Shown here piece after piece: positions 1 to 9,115 of a stretch of DNA of 64,000 bases; positions within the stretch are counted from its first letter, which is position 1, and the number at the start of each line of letters is the position of its first letter. A model generated the notes under the pieces. That model worked only from the letters and a program-made list of their open reading frames with translations, did not search any database and had not been told where the DNA came from. The position numbers were made by a program, and so were the translations under genes. The stretch covers positions 1,966,350 to 2,030,349 of the forward strand of contig NZ_JAKPBU010000001.1 of NCBI RefSeq assembly GCF_022662495.1, given 5' to 3'. Source of the stretch: Lysobacter sp. M2-1 (GTDB lineage Bacteria > Pseudomonadota > Gammaproteobacteria > Xanthomonadales > Xanthomonadaceae).

Positions 1-1
1 G

Positions 2-448
2 GTCCTGATCCATGGCGAGTCGCCGACCGTGCTCGCCACCGCGCTGGTGGCGTACTACCAGGAGATCCCGGTGGCGCGCATGGGAACCGAAGCGTCGCCC
101 GGGGCGGACGCAGTGCAGGCGCATGCCGAGACCAACGACAGGATCATCAACACCCTGGCCTCGCTGCATTTCACCTCGAGCGAGCGCACCAGCGACGAAC
201 TGATCGCCGCGGGAATTCCGCAGGACCGGATTACGGTCACCGATCACGCAGGCATCGGGTCGCGGCGCGCGCGCGCGCGTTCCGCCGACGCCTGCGTGCG
301 CATCGCCGAGGCGCTGGCGCACCTGCCGCACGGGGCACCGGCGACGCAATCCGAGGTGCAGGAAGAGGTACCTCCGCCCCGCTTGGCGGCGAACGAATAT
401 GCCCGGCAAGGCGCGCAGGCGCCGGCAACGGCAGGAGAGAGCAGATGA
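2..448 (+). CDS. UDP-GlcNAc 2-epimerase (WecB)-like protein, 5' end outside window, shortened
   Basis: The reading frame is open from base 2, so the true start lies left of the window. Residues around HGESPTVLATALVAYYQEIP and the later stretch LHFTSSERTSDELIAAGIP resemble the N-terminal Rossmann half of non-hydrolysing UDP-N-acetylglucosamine 2-epimerases (WecB: HGDTTT..., then F.PTE...L...G). In those enzymes about 170 more residues follow; here only about 60 low-complexity residues follow before the stop. The GHVEAGLRT-type active-site segment is replaced by ARMGTEASP, so catalysis is doubtful. The stop overlaps the start of the tyrosine kinase gene (ATGA at 445-448), implying translational coupling in an exopolysaccharide operon. 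It may be a degraded epimerase or a non-catalytic paralog. Confidence 0.6.
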   Translation, partial: VLIHGESPTVLATALVAYYQEIPVARMGTEASPGADAVQAHAETNDRIINTLASLHFTSSERTSDELIAAGIPQDRITVTDHAGIGSRRARARSADACVRIAEALAHLPHGAPATQSEVQEEVPPPRLAANEYARQGAQAPATAGESR

Positions 449-2694
449 AAAAACTCACCGTGGACGGCAGACACACGGACATCATCGCGCGTGACGCGGG
501 GCATCTGCGCGATGACGATATCGACCTGGGCGCGCTCGTGGGGGTGGCGAACGACCACAAGTGGCTGATCCTGATCGGCACCGCGATGTTCTTCCTCGCC
601 GGTGTGATCTACGTCATGGCAGCCAAGCCGACCTATCAGGCCAGCGCCCTGGTGCAGGTGGAGCGCGGCAGCGCCGGCGCTCCCGGACAGTCGCCGCAGA
701 CGTCCCTGACCCTGGTCGAACCCGCACGCTCGCAGGCGGTCACCGAGATTCCGCTACTGACCTCGCGCACCTTGTTCAGCGATGCGGTGAACAAGCTGGA
801 CCTGGACGTCCGCATCGAGCCGCAGCGGCTGCCGATCCTGGGGGATTTCCTCGCGCACCGCTACGCGCCGAAGCGACCCGGAGACGTCGCACCGCCGCTG
901 TTCGGCCTGTCGCGCTATGGCTGGGGAGGCGAGGAACTGCACATCAAGCAGCTCGATGTGCCTGACAGCCTGTTGAACCAGCCGTTGGTGCTGGTCGCCG
1001 AGCCATCGGGCCGTTATCGCCTGCTCGACCAGGACGGGGAGCTGCTGGTGCGCGGGCGCACCGGCACCGTCGCGCGGGCCGGCACCGTGGTCGCCGACGT
1101 GGAGACGCTGCGCGCCAATCCCGGCACCCGTTTCAATGTGACCCGGCTGAACCCGCTGGCGGCGATCAGCGCGCTGGCCGACAACATCGAGGCCACCGAG
1201 CAGGGGCGGGATTCGGGCATCATCTCCGTCACCTACCGCGACACCGATCCGGCGGTCGCGGCGCAGGTGCTGGACCATATCACCAGCGCCTACGTGCGCA
1301 GCAACGTGCAGCGCAACTCCGCGGAAGCCGAGCGCAGCCTGCAGTTCGTCAACGAGCAGCTGCCCAAGGTGCGCAAGGAGCTTTCGCGCGCCCAGGCGGC
1401 GCTGAACAAGTTCCAGAGCGAGGTCGGTACCGTCGACATCGAGCTGTCGACACGTGCGCTGCTCGACCAGACCGTCGCCATCAACGCCAGCCTGCAGACG
1501 CTGCAGACGCAGCAGCCGGAGATCGCGCGCCGCTTCACGCCCGCGCACCCGGCGTCCAAGGCGCTGCGCCAGCAGATCGGCCAGCTCCAGAGCGAGAAGG
1601 GCGCACTGCAGGCGCGCATGAACAAGCTGCCGGACATCCAGCAGGGCCTGTTCCGCCTGACCCGCGACGTCGAGGTTACCAACCGCACCTACACGACGCT
1701 GCTCGACCGGGCGCAGCAACTCGACATCGCCCGCGCCAGCGCGATCGGCAGCGTGCGCGTGATCGATCGCCCGTCGGCCGACCTTGCCATGCTGGTGTGG
1801 CCGCTGAAGGTTCCGATCGTGCTCGGTGCTACTGCGCTTGGCGCGATGCTGATGATCGCGTTCGTCTACCTGCGGCAGATGTTCAACCGCGGCGTCACCG
1901 ATCCGGCCGACGTCGAGCGGCTTGGCCTGCCGGTCTACGCGGCCATTCTCGACAGCCCGCAGGAGCGGACGCTGGCGCTGCGCCAGCGGCGCGGGCGTTC
2001 CCGTCACTTGCGTCCGCAGCTGTTGGCGCTGAACTCGCCAACCGATGGGGCGATGGAGGCGCTGCGCTTCCTGCGCACCAGCCTGCATTTCGCCCGGATC
2101 GAGCCGGAGAACAAGCTGCTGATGATCGCCGGACCGAGCTCGGGCGTCGGCAAGACCTTCGTCTGCTCCAATCTGGCGGTCGCAGTCGCGCAGGCGGGTC
2201 AGCGGGTAGTGCTGGTCGACGCCGACATGCGTCGCGGAACCCTGCATCAAGTGCTCGGCGTCCGCGCCACGGAAGGCCTGTCCGAACTGATCTCACGGCA
2301 GATCACCCTGGACGCAGCGGTGCGCACCGTCGCAGGCGCCGAGAATCTCTCGTTCATCTCGCGCGGCGCGCCGCCGCCGAATCCGTCGGAACTGCTGATG
2401 CATCCCAACTTCGGCAAGTTGCTGGACACGCTCGCCGCCAACTACGACCTGGTGATCATCGACACCCCGCCGGTGCTGGCGGTGACCGACGCCGCGGTGA
2501 TCGGCCAGCACGTCGGCACCACCCTGCTGGTGGTGCGCTCGGGCCTGAGCCAGGCGCGCGAGATCGCACTGGCCAAGCAGCGACTCGAGCAGAGCGGGGT
2601 CGAGATCAAGGGCGCGATCGTCAACGGCTTGAACAAACGGAGCAGCTACCACTATGCCTACGGCGACGATTACCTTGGCGCGCAGCCCGGCTGA
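445..2694 (+). CDS. Polysaccharide co-polymerase / tyrosine autokinase (Wzc/GumC/EpsB type)
   Basis: This is a 749-residue inner-membrane protein that controls chain length and export of an exopolysaccharide and autophosphorylates on tyrosine. A first membrane helix lies near residues 35-56, followed by a Wzz-type periplasmic domain with a long coiled coil (about 280-430) and a second helix at about 457-477. The cytoplasmic BY-kinase domain has Walker A GPSSGVGKTF (about 563), Walker A' VVLVDADMR (about 593) and Walker B LVIIDTPP (about 670). The C-terminus is tyrosine-rich (SSYHYAYGDDY), the usual autophosphorylation cluster. It overlaps the upstream epimerase-like gene by 4 bases and is followed 15 bases later by the PP-loop protein. 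The family is certain; the polymer it serves is not visible here. Confidence 0.93.
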   Translation: MKKLTVDGRHTDIIARDAGHLRDDDIDLGALVGVANDHKWLILIGTAMFFLAGVIYVMAAKPTYQASALVQVERGSAGAPGQSPQTSLTLVEPARSQAVTEIPLLTSRTLFSDAVNKLDLDVRIEPQRLPILGDFLAHRYAPKRPGDVAPPLFGLSRYGWGGEELHIKQLDVPDSLLNQPLVLVAEPSGRYRLLDQDGELLVRGRTGTVARAGTVVADVETLRANPGTRFNVTRLNPLAAISALADNIEATEQGRDSGIISVTYRDTDPAVAAQVLDHITSAYVRSNVQRNSAEAERSLQFVNEQLPKVRKELSRAQAALNKFQSEVGTVDIELSTRALLDQTVAINASLQTLQTQQPEIARRFTPAHPASKALRQQIGQLQSEKGALQARMNKLPDIQQGLFRLTRDVEVTNRTYTTLLDRAQQLDIARASAIGSVRVIDRPSADLAMLVWPLKVPIVLGATALGAMLMIAFVYLRQMFNRGVTDPADVERLGLPVYAAILDSPQERTLALRQRRGRSRHLRPQLLALNSPTDGAMEALRFLRTSLHFARIEPENKLLMIAGPSSGVGKTFVCSNLAVAVAQAGQRVVLVDADMRRGTLHQVLGVRATEGLSELISRQITLDAAVRTVAGAENLSFISRGAPPPNPSELLMHPNFGKLLDTLAANYDLVIIDTPPVLAVTDAAVIGQHVGTTLLVVRSGLSQAREIALAKQRLEQSGVEIKGAIVNGLNKRSSYHYAYGDDYLGAQPG

Positions 2695-2709
2695 GGCGGC
2701 GGCGGCGCG

Positions 2710-5688
2710 ATGAGCCAGCACATGTCGTCGTCTATCGTCGCCAGCGAACTCGACTGCGACGCCCTCGCCGCGTCGCAGGCCGCGCGCCCGCCACTGCAAC
2801 CGCCGTCGATGTCCGAGCCGGCCGACGCCATCACGGCGGACGGCGAAGCGCGGCGTCTGCAGATCGCCATGTCGCCCTACCTCGACGAGCCGGACTTCTC
2901 CGCGCTGACCGACGAGTACAAAGCCGGCGCGCCGCTCGATCTGGTGTCGGTCGCCGACCTGCTGCGCAACGCCTTCGTGTACACGCCGCATTCGATCTAT
3001 CGCGATCTCAAGCTGGCCACGCCGGGCTTCGATCCGCAGCACGACATGCACGGCCAGCCGGAGTTCCGCTATCAGTTCCATGAGAGCGGGCGCAGCCAGC
3101 GACACGACGGGACGAACGTCGACTGGGTGGAGAAGTACCACCAGTTGTTGTGCGACGCGTTCGAAGCCTCGTGCCGGGAAATCCGTTCACCATGGTTGCT
3201 GCAAAGCGGCGGCAAGGATTCCACGCCGCTCGCGATCGCCGCTGCCGAAGTGCGGCCGGAGACGCATTGCATTACCTATCTGGGCGGCAGCGAGGAGAAC
3301 GAAATCGCTTCCGCCACGCTGGTTGCGGAAAAGCTCGGCCTGCGTCACGAGACGCTGATCTGCAACCCGGGGCGCGCCTACGACCGCTATCTGGAGCTGC
3401 TGCCGCGCATGCCGCTGCCGACCGCGGATTTCGCGCTGCTCTCGTACGTGGACCTGGCGACCACGATCGCCGGCGAAGGCGGAGACGGCATCATCGATGG
3501 CATGGGCGCGGACGGGTACTTCGGCGCTTCCGTGCAGCGGCGCGAGCGCATGCTGTCCTGGCTGGCCCGCGGGCTGCGACTGCCGGGTCGGGCCACGGAG
3601 CTGCCGCTGCTGGGGCGCAATTTCGAGTTCTGCTATCTGATGTCGACGCTGCAGATGAATCCGCTCGAGCGCGTGTTTCCGGGTTCGAGATTTACCGATG
3701 CCGAGGTCGACGAGTTGTTCGGTCTCGAAATCTCCGAACAATCCAGGGCGCGTCTCGCCCCGTTCCTGTCCGAGATCGAATCGGCCGCCAACCTCGACGA
3801 GTACTGGGCGATCACCAGTTCGATCTCCGGCATCGCCGGCGGCTTCGCCAAGGGTCTCTACACCGCGCCGGCGCTGTCGTTGCGCATGGCCTACCCGTTC
3901 TGCGATCGCGCTTTGCGCGAATGGGTCTACACGCAGCTGCCGTCCGAACAGCGCATCGATCCGGTGACCCGGGCCAACAAGGTGCTGGTGCGCCGGCATA
4001 TCGCCACGCGCTTCGCGCACCTGCCGTACGTCGCGCGCAAGGGTTGTTTCCGCTTCGACCTGTGCGGCCTGGCGCGGCAGCGCTTCGACCAGGTCCACGA
4101 CTTCGCCGTGCAGGCGCACGACCTGCTGCCCGGTGCCGTGACCTGGCTGGAGCGCAACCGCAAGCGCATGGACAACAAGTACCACGCCTCCAGGTTCTAC
4201 CTGTTGGCGGTGGTGCTGCCGTGGCTGGTGCAGCACAGCCAGCGCCGGCCGCAGTCGCAGCAGGCGCGGGTGCAGATCACCATGTCGCCCTACTACGGCA
4301 GGCCGGACTTCTCGGCGGTCGACGGCGGCGGCCGCCGTCGCAGCCGGCTGGACGAGGTCTCCATGGCCGACCTGCTGCGCAACGGCTTCGTCTATCCGCC
4401 GCACTCGGTCTTCGAGGACGTGAAGCTGGCGACCTTCGGCTTCGATCCGCGCCACGACATGCACGACGAGCCGCAGTTCCACTTCAACTTCCGCGACAGC
4501 GGCAAGCGCGCCGAGGGCGACAACGAAGAAGCCACCGTCGCCGAGTACCACCGCCTGCTGTGCGAGGCGTTCGAGCGCTCCTGCGCGAAGATCGGCCAGC
4601 CCTGGCTGCTGCAGAGCGGCGGCAAGGATTCGACCACGCTCGCCATCGCGGCGGCCGAGGTGCGCCCGGACACGGTCTGCATCACCTACCTGGGTGGACG
4701 CGAGGAGAACGAGATCGCTTCCGCGCATGCCGTGGCCAGCAGGCTGGGGCTGCGCCACGAGGTCCTGACCTGCGATCCGGGCCGCGCCTACGACCGCTAT
4801 CTGGCCATGCTGCCGCAGATGCCGTTGCTGACCGCGGACTTCGCCCTGCTGTCCTATGCCGACATGGCGACGACGATCGCGGCGCAAAACGGCGATGGCA
4901 CGGTCGACGGGCTGGGTTCCGATATCTATTTCGGCACGCCGATGCATTCGCAGCATCGGGTGCTGTCCTGGCTGGCGCGCGATCTGCGGCTGCCGCGCTG
5001 GTTGACCGAACTGCCGTTGCTCGGCCGCAGCTTCAAGGCCTGCTACCTGCTTTCGACCCTGCAGATGGATCCGAGCGAGCGGCTGTTTCCCGGCTCGCGC
5101 TTCACCAACAGCGAGGTCGACGAGATTTTCGGCCGCGAGATCGCCACGCTGTCGAAGGCGCGTCTGGCATCGTTCCGTTCGGAGATCGCGTCGGTACCCA
5201 GCAGCGACGACTGGAAGGCGATCACGCTGACCATCTCCGAGGCCGCCGGTGGATTCGCCAAGGGCCTGTACACCGCCAGCGCGCTGGGCCTGCAGGTGGC
5301 GTACCCGTTCTGCGACCGGGTCCTGCGCGACTGGGTGTACCGGCAGGTGCCGTCCGATCAGCACGTCGATCCGGTGACCCGTGCCAACAAGGCCCTGGTG
5401 CGGCGACACATCGCCACGCGCTTCGAGCGGCTCCCGTACGTGGAGCACAAGGGCTGCTTCCGTTTCGATCTGCGCGGGCTGGCGCAACAGCGCTTCGACC
5501 AGGTCCATGCCTTCGCCGCCGAGGCGCGCGACGTGCTGCCCGGCGCTGCCGGCTGGCTGGAACGCAACCGCGGACGCCTCGGCAACAAGTACCACGCCTC
5601 CAAGTTCTATCTGCTGGCGGTGGTGTTGCCCTGGATCGCGTGCCACGGCGCGCAGGATGCCGATCAAGGAGGGCGCGGTGACGTCTAG
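2710..5688 (+). CDS. Tandem-duplicated asparagine-synthetase-type PP-loop protein
   Basis: The protein has 992 residues in two homologous halves, about residues 47-515 and 519-985. Each half has MSPY..(R/E)PDFSA, then ADLLRN.FVY.PHS, then the PP-loop SGGKDST (serine at about 166 and 636, 470 residues apart), a GMGADGYFG or GLGSDIYFG motif matching the second nucleotide/Asp motif of asparagine synthetases, and a C-terminal VTRAN(K)(V/A)LVRRHIATRF...KGCFRFDL block. There is no N-terminal glutaminase domain, so ammonia or another amine donor would have to come from elsewhere. Sitting between a Wzc kinase and a beta-helix protein, it may amidate or aminoacylate a carboxylated sugar (compare WbpS-type amidotransferases); that is inference. 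The last 11 bases overlap the next gene. Both PP-loops look intact. Confidence 0.75.
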   Translation: MSQHMSSSIVASELDCDALAASQAARPPLQPPSMSEPADAITADGEARRLQIAMSPYLDEPDFSALTDEYKAGAPLDLVSVADLLRNAFVYTPHSIYRDLKLATPGFDPQHDMHGQPEFRYQFHESGRSQRHDGTNVDWVEKYHQLLCDAFEASCREIRSPWLLQSGGKDSTPLAIAAAEVRPETHCITYLGGSEENEIASATLVAEKLGLRHETLICNPGRAYDRYLELLPRMPLPTADFALLSYVDLATTIAGEGGDGIIDGMGADGYFGASVQRRERMLSWLARGLRLPGRATELPLLGRNFEFCYLMSTLQMNPLERVFPGSRFTDAEVDELFGLEISEQSRARLAPFLSEIESAANLDEYWAITSSISGIAGGFAKGLYTAPALSLRMAYPFCDRALREWVYTQLPSEQRIDPVTRANKVLVRRHIATRFAHLPYVARKGCFRFDLCGLARQRFDQVHDFAVQAHDLLPGAVTWLERNRKRMDNKYHASRFYLLAVVLPWLVQHSQRRPQSQQARVQITMSPYYGRPDFSAVDGGGRRRSRLDEVSMADLLRNGFVYPPHSVFEDVKLATFGFDPRHDMHDEPQFHFNFRDSGKRAEGDNEEATVAEYHRLLCEAFERSCAKIGQPWLLQSGGKDSTTLAIAAAEVRPDTVCITYLGGREENEIASAHAVASRLGLRHEVLTCDPGRAYDRYLAMLPQMPLLTADFALLSYADMATTIAAQNGDGTVDGLGSDIYFGTPMHSQHRVLSWLARDLRLPRWLTELPLLGRSFKACYLLSTLQMDPSERLFPGSRFTNSEVDEIFGREIATLSKARLASFRSEIASVPSSDDWKAITLTISEAAGGFAKGLYTASALGLQVAYPFCDRVLRDWVYRQVPSDQHVDPVTRANKALVRRHIATRFERLPYVEHKGCFRFDLRGLAQQRFDQVHAFAAEARDVLPGAAGWLERNRGRLGNKYHASKFYLLAVVLPWIACHGAQDADQGGRGDV

Positions 5689-6835
5689 GCTGCGTCGTCG
5701 CATCGGATGCGTACCGCGGCAACCCATCGATCTGCTGCGCAGGCGGCTGCTGCTGGCGATGCCGCTCGCGTTCGCCGCCGGGCCGTTGGCTGCGATGGCG
5801 CAGCGCACGGCACCCCGGCGCCAGCGCGGCGCGACCCGGATCGACGTGCGCAGCACCGGCGCGCGCGGCGACGGGATGAACGACGATACCGCCGCGTTCC
5901 AGCGCGCCATCGATTCCCTGCCGGAGGATGGCGGCACGGTCGCAGTCCCGGCCGGCAGCTACGTGATCGACCCCACGCGCCGGGTGGTCCTGCGCAGCAG
6001 GATGCACCTCGACCTCGCCCCCGACGCACGCCTGCTGGCCAAACCCAACGCGGCCGAACGCGCCTATGTGCTGGAAGGCGCCCGCGTCAGTGACGTGGAG
6101 ATTTCCGGGGGCCGCATCCAGGGAGACCGCGATGGACACCTCGGCGACAGCGGCGAGTGGGGCCACGGCATCGCGCTGTACGGCGCCAGGCGCGTCACCG
6201 TGCGCGACATCCATGTGTCGGGTTGCTGGGGCGACGGCATCGCCATCGGCGGCAAGAGGGCGAAGAAGACCGACAAGGTGCCCGAGCCCAGCGAGGACAT
6301 CGTGCTGGTCAACGTGGTCAGCACCGGCAACCGCCGCCAGGCGCTCACGATCGGCCATTCGCGGGGCGTGCGCGTCTACGACTGCCAGTTCAGCGACACC
6401 GCCGGGACGATGCCCCAGTGCGGCATCGACCTGGAAGCCGATCCGCCCTGGAACGTCGAACGCGCCCATATCGAGAACTGCCGCATCCACGGCAATCATG
6501 GCAGCGGCATCCAGATCTACCACCGCGTGCGCGGCGTCACCATCCGCGGCTGCACCATCGAGGACAATCGCGGCTATGGCGTGCTTGCCATCGAGGCCGC
6601 CGACGGCACCATCGAGGACAACGAGATCCGCGACAACGGCTACACCGGCGTGCTGCTGCGCACGCGCACCCGCGACTTCAGGGTCAGCGGCAACCGCTTC
6701 CGCGGCAATTCGTTGCGCCGCCGCGGTGACGCCAAGCGCGCCAAGCTGCCGGTGGGCGCGCACATCCGGCAGGCGGAAGACACATCGGGAATCACCTTGG
6801 CCGGCAACCAGTTCCTCGATGATGCGGACCGCTGA
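5678..6835 (+). CDS. Exported right-handed beta-helix (pectate-lyase-like) protein
   Basis: The GTG at 5678 is preferred over the ATG at 5657 because AAGGAGG lies 5 bases upstream of it; this gives 385 residues. The N-terminus has arginines (LLRRRLL) followed by a hydrophobic stretch and AMA, an export signal, possibly Tat-like. Residues about 50-80 (DVRSTGARGDGMNDDTAAFQ) match the N-terminal motif of pectate-lyase-superfamily beta-helix proteins, and the rest has repeated GSGI/GYGV/GYTGV rungs typical of parallel beta-helices. Such proteins in exopolysaccharide loci act as lyases, epimerases or binding proteins on the polymer. It overlaps the end of the PP-loop gene and appears to be the last gene of this operon. 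The exact reaction cannot be told from sequence. Confidence 0.78.
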   Translation: MTSRLRRRIGCVPRQPIDLLRRRLLLAMPLAFAAGPLAAMAQRTAPRRQRGATRIDVRSTGARGDGMNDDTAAFQRAIDSLPEDGGTVAVPAGSYVIDPTRRVVLRSRMHLDLAPDARLLAKPNAAERAYVLEGARVSDVEISGGRIQGDRDGHLGDSGEWGHGIALYGARRVTVRDIHVSGCWGDGIAIGGKRAKKTDKVPEPSEDIVLVNVVSTGNRRQALTIGHSRGVRVYDCQFSDTAGTMPQCGIDLEADPPWNVERAHIENCRIHGNHGSGIQIYHRVRGVTIRGCTIEDNRGYGVLAIEAADGTIEDNEIRDNGYTGVLLRTRTRDFRVSGNRFRGNSLRRRGDAKRAKLPVGAHIRQAEDTSGITLAGNQFLDDADR

Positions 6836-6916
6836 ACCCGCCCGGTCTCACGTGCGAGGCAATGACCAATCACGGAGAGCCGCCGCGATCCACACCGAAG
6901 CAATGATGGCGAATCG

Positions 6917-7900
6917 ATGAGCGACTATCGCGACCTGCCACTCCACATTGCGCGCCGCGCGGCCGAACGCAAGCGCGAGTCGGAACGCTTGCGCGTACGC
7001 TGGCGCACGCCCCTGCGCGCGCTCGCCTGGCTGTCGGGCGTGGCCGCCGTCGCGGTACTGACAGTGCTCGCGCAGCCGTTGTGGCAACCCTATGTCGGTG
7101 GCCGGCAGGCCGAGGGGCAGCGATTGCAGAACGACGCCCGCCCCCTTGCCGCGCGCCCGCCGGAGCAGGTACCGCCCGCCGCCACGCCGCCGCCACGCGC
7201 CACGACCGATACGGCCGATGCGACGGAGCCCGCTCCGCTTCGCGCCCTGTCCGCACCTGCGCAAGCGCCGCCCGCGCGCGAAGCGGCGCCGGTCGAACCG
7301 TCCGCCATTGCCGCGGACAACGACGCCACCGACGCACCGAAAGCCGCGGCAACCGAATCCGCGCGAGCGGCCGGGGAAACCGAAGCCCTGCGCAGCCGCG
7401 CCGACGAAGACCTGCGTCGCGGGCGCCTGCAGCAGGCGGCCGACGGATACCGCGCGGTGCTCCAACGCTCCAGCAACGACACCGCCGCCGAGGAAGGCCT
7501 GGCGAAGATCGTCGCTGCCCATGCTGTGCGCGCGCAACGGCTGGCGGCGGATTTCGACTTCGACGCGGCCGAGCAGGAACTCGCCATGGCCCGCAACCTG
7601 GATCCGGATGCCGTCGCAGTGCGCGAGGCCGTCGACGATCTGGCGCGCGCGCGTGCGGCGCGCGCGCGGCTTCCCTCGTCTGTCGATGCCGCGCGGCAAA
7701 CCCGCGTTCGCAGCCTGCTGGATGAGGCGTCCAACGCCCTGGCGCGTGGCGACCTGATGGACCCGCCCGGGGAAAGCGCCTTCGACAAGATCGCCGCCGC
7801 CCGCGCGCTGGCTCCCGATGCAGCCGAAGTCCGCATCGCAGCCTACCGGCTCGAACGCGCGCGGCAGGCGCAAGGCGACCGACCCGCCACACCGAGGTGA
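6917..7900 (+). CDS. Membrane-anchored TPR-like repeat protein (paralog of the protein at 19.5 kb)
   Basis: The protein has 327 residues. A basic cytoplasmic N-terminus (RRAAERKRESERLRVR) precedes one membrane helix at about 35-55 and an Ala/Pro-rich periplasmic linker to about residue 140. The remainder is helical: DLRRGRLQQAADGYRAVL, AADFDFDAAEQELAMAR, then a distinctive ARGDLMDPPGESAFDKIAAA block. The same module, in the same order, ends the protein encoded at 19535-21136 (ARGDLLTPPGDSAYDKLRAA), so the two are paralogs. Function is unknown; a single-helix anchored TPR-type scaffold in the periplasm is the simplest reading. It is followed by the tRNA gene and no partner gene is evident. Confidence 0.7.
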   Translation: MSDYRDLPLHIARRAAERKRESERLRVRWRTPLRALAWLSGVAAVAVLTVLAQPLWQPYVGGRQAEGQRLQNDARPLAARPPEQVPPAATPPPRATTDTADATEPAPLRALSAPAQAPPAREAAPVEPSAIAADNDATDAPKAAATESARAAGETEALRSRADEDLRRGRLQQAADGYRAVLQRSSNDTAAEEGLAKIVAAHAVRAQRLAADFDFDAAEQELAMARNLDPDAVAVREAVDDLARARAARARLPSSVDAARQTRVRSLLDEASNALARGDLMDPPGESAFDKIAAARALAPDAAEVRIAAYRLERARQAQGDRPATPR

Positions 7901-7957
7901 GCGCGCGCCGGGGACAGCCCTGTGGGCGCCCGCGTCCGCATACCGTCGCCGCTGCGC

Positions 7958-7963
7958 TAAAAT
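7958..7963 (+). promoter_or_regulatory. Possible -10 element of the tRNA-Lys gene
   Basis: TAAAAT stands about 34 bases before the tRNA in an otherwise GC-rich leader and is followed by GCCCGG. No clear -35 TTGACA is visible at the usual distance, so this is tentative. Confidence 0.3.
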
Positions 7964-7996
7964 GCCCGGTCTGGCCCGCGCGCCGGAGCCTCATGT

Positions 7997-8072
7997 GGGC
8001 CGTTAGCTCAGTCGGTAGAGCATCGGACTTTTAATCCGCTGGTCGATGGTTCGAATCCATCACGGCCCACCA
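7997..8072 (+). tRNA. tRNA-Lys (anticodon UUU)
   Basis: A 76-base cloverleaf with the acceptor stem GGGCCGT pairing with ACGGCCC, D-arm AGCTCAGTCGGTAGAGC, anticodon loop CTTTTAA (anticodon TTT) and T-arm GGTTCGAATCC. The discriminator A is followed by an encoded CCA at 8070-8072. No integrase or duplicated 3' end was seen next to it, so there is no sign of an island using it as an att site. Confidence 0.97.
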
Positions 8073-8137
8073 TCGCAGCGCAACCAACTCCTCGGATCCG
8101 GGCGTCTCAAGCCCGTCGTTGCGGTCGCGGGTCGTAC

Positions 8138-9115
8138 CTATCGGGGCTTCGTTCCCGGCAGGTCGTCCAGGAACCGGGCGAGTGCCTCGGAAAAATGCAC
8201 GGGCTGGTCGACGAAGACCGCGTGCCCCGCGCCCGATATCACGCTCAGCTGCGCGCCTGGTATATCGCGCGCCATCTGCCGCAGCGCCTCGATCTCGCCT
8301 GAGTTCTCCGCAGCGACGATCAGCGTGGGCCTGTCGATCTTGCCAACCACGCCGCGCCGGTCGGTGGTGAGCAGGTCGGATACCAGCATCGCAATCCCGG
8401 TATCCGTGGGCGTTTTCGCGGACGCACGCACCAGCGAGGATTTCCTGTCCGCGCTCATCGGCTGGGCCAGGCTCGCATCGATCATTCCGGCGAGATATTC
8501 GCTGGGATAGTGGGCGTAGAGGGAGATCCGGCGCAGCAGCAGGTTGGTTCCCTCCGGGTCAACAGTGAAACTTGCCGGCCCGGCCGCCAACGCGGAGTCC
8601 ACCAGTACCAACCCGGCGATGCGCCCGGTGCCATGGCGCTCGATATAGGCGGCGATGTCCTGCACGCCTTGCGACCAGCCCACCAGCACCACAGGCGATT
8701 CGCTGAATTTCGGAAGCAGCGCGTGCAGGTCGTCGGCCCTGGCCTCCGGAGTGTTTCCGCTCGGCGCCTGGGAGGATTCGCCCTGCGAACGCGGATCGAT
8801 GGCCACCACGCGGCGCGAATCGGCCAAGGCTCGCATCTGCTCCGTCCAGATCGATGCCGACCAGGTCCAGCCAGGCACGAATACGACTGTCGGATGCGGG
8901 CTTTCCTTGCCACCGTGCAGGTAGTGGATCGTGACGCCCTCGGATGTCTGGGCGAACGCGCTGGCAAATATCCGCTCCGAAGACCGGGTCCCGGTCGCCA
9001 ATGCGGGCATGGGTGCGAGCAGAATGCATGCCATTGCCGTTCGGAGAATCGCTCGCGCACAAGCGCCGGACTGCAGGTGCAGTGAACGGCACGGAAATCG
9101 TTGACGACTGAGCAT
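8138..9115 (-). CDS. Alpha/beta hydrolase, probably exported
   Basis: This is a 325-residue protein from the ATG at 9115, which has GAGCAGG 4 bases upstream; a TTG at 9166 would add 17 residues and is less likely. The N-terminus has a positively charged start and a hydrophobic segment ending APMPALATG, a signal peptide. The fold is shown by VVFVPGWTWSASIW (oxyanion region), the nucleophile elbow GWSQG (serine about 148), GLVLVDSAL and the C-terminal catalytic histidine GAGHAVFVDQP. Substrate is unknown; the sequence looks like general esterase/lipase-type hydrolases. It is transcribed towards the tRNA gene and stands alone. Confidence 0.85.
   Translation of the reverse strand: MLSRQRFPCRSLHLQSGACARAILRTAMACILLAPMPALATGTRSSERIFASAFAQTSEGVTIHYLHGGKESPHPTVVFVPGWTWSASIWTEQMRALADSRRVVAIDPRSQGESSQAPSGNTPEARADDLHALLPKFSESPVVLVGWSQGVQDIAAYIERHGTGRIAGLVLVDSALAAGPASFTVDPEGTNLLLRRISLYAHYPSEYLAGMIDASLAQPMSADRKSSLVRASAKTPTDTGIAMLVSDLLTTDRRGVVGKIDRPTLIVAAENSGEIEALRQMARDIPGAQLSVISGAGHAVFVDQPVHFSEALARFLDDLPGTKPR

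Noticed and set aside
3187..5937. 916-codon minus-strand ORF opposite the PP-loop gene
   Set aside because: The plus-strand frame has clear PP-loop motifs in both halves; the antisense product repeats only because the gene is duplicated.
7997..8072. tRNA-Lys used as an island attachment site
   Set aside because: No integrase, no direct repeat of the tRNA 3' end and no atypical DNA next to it were found.
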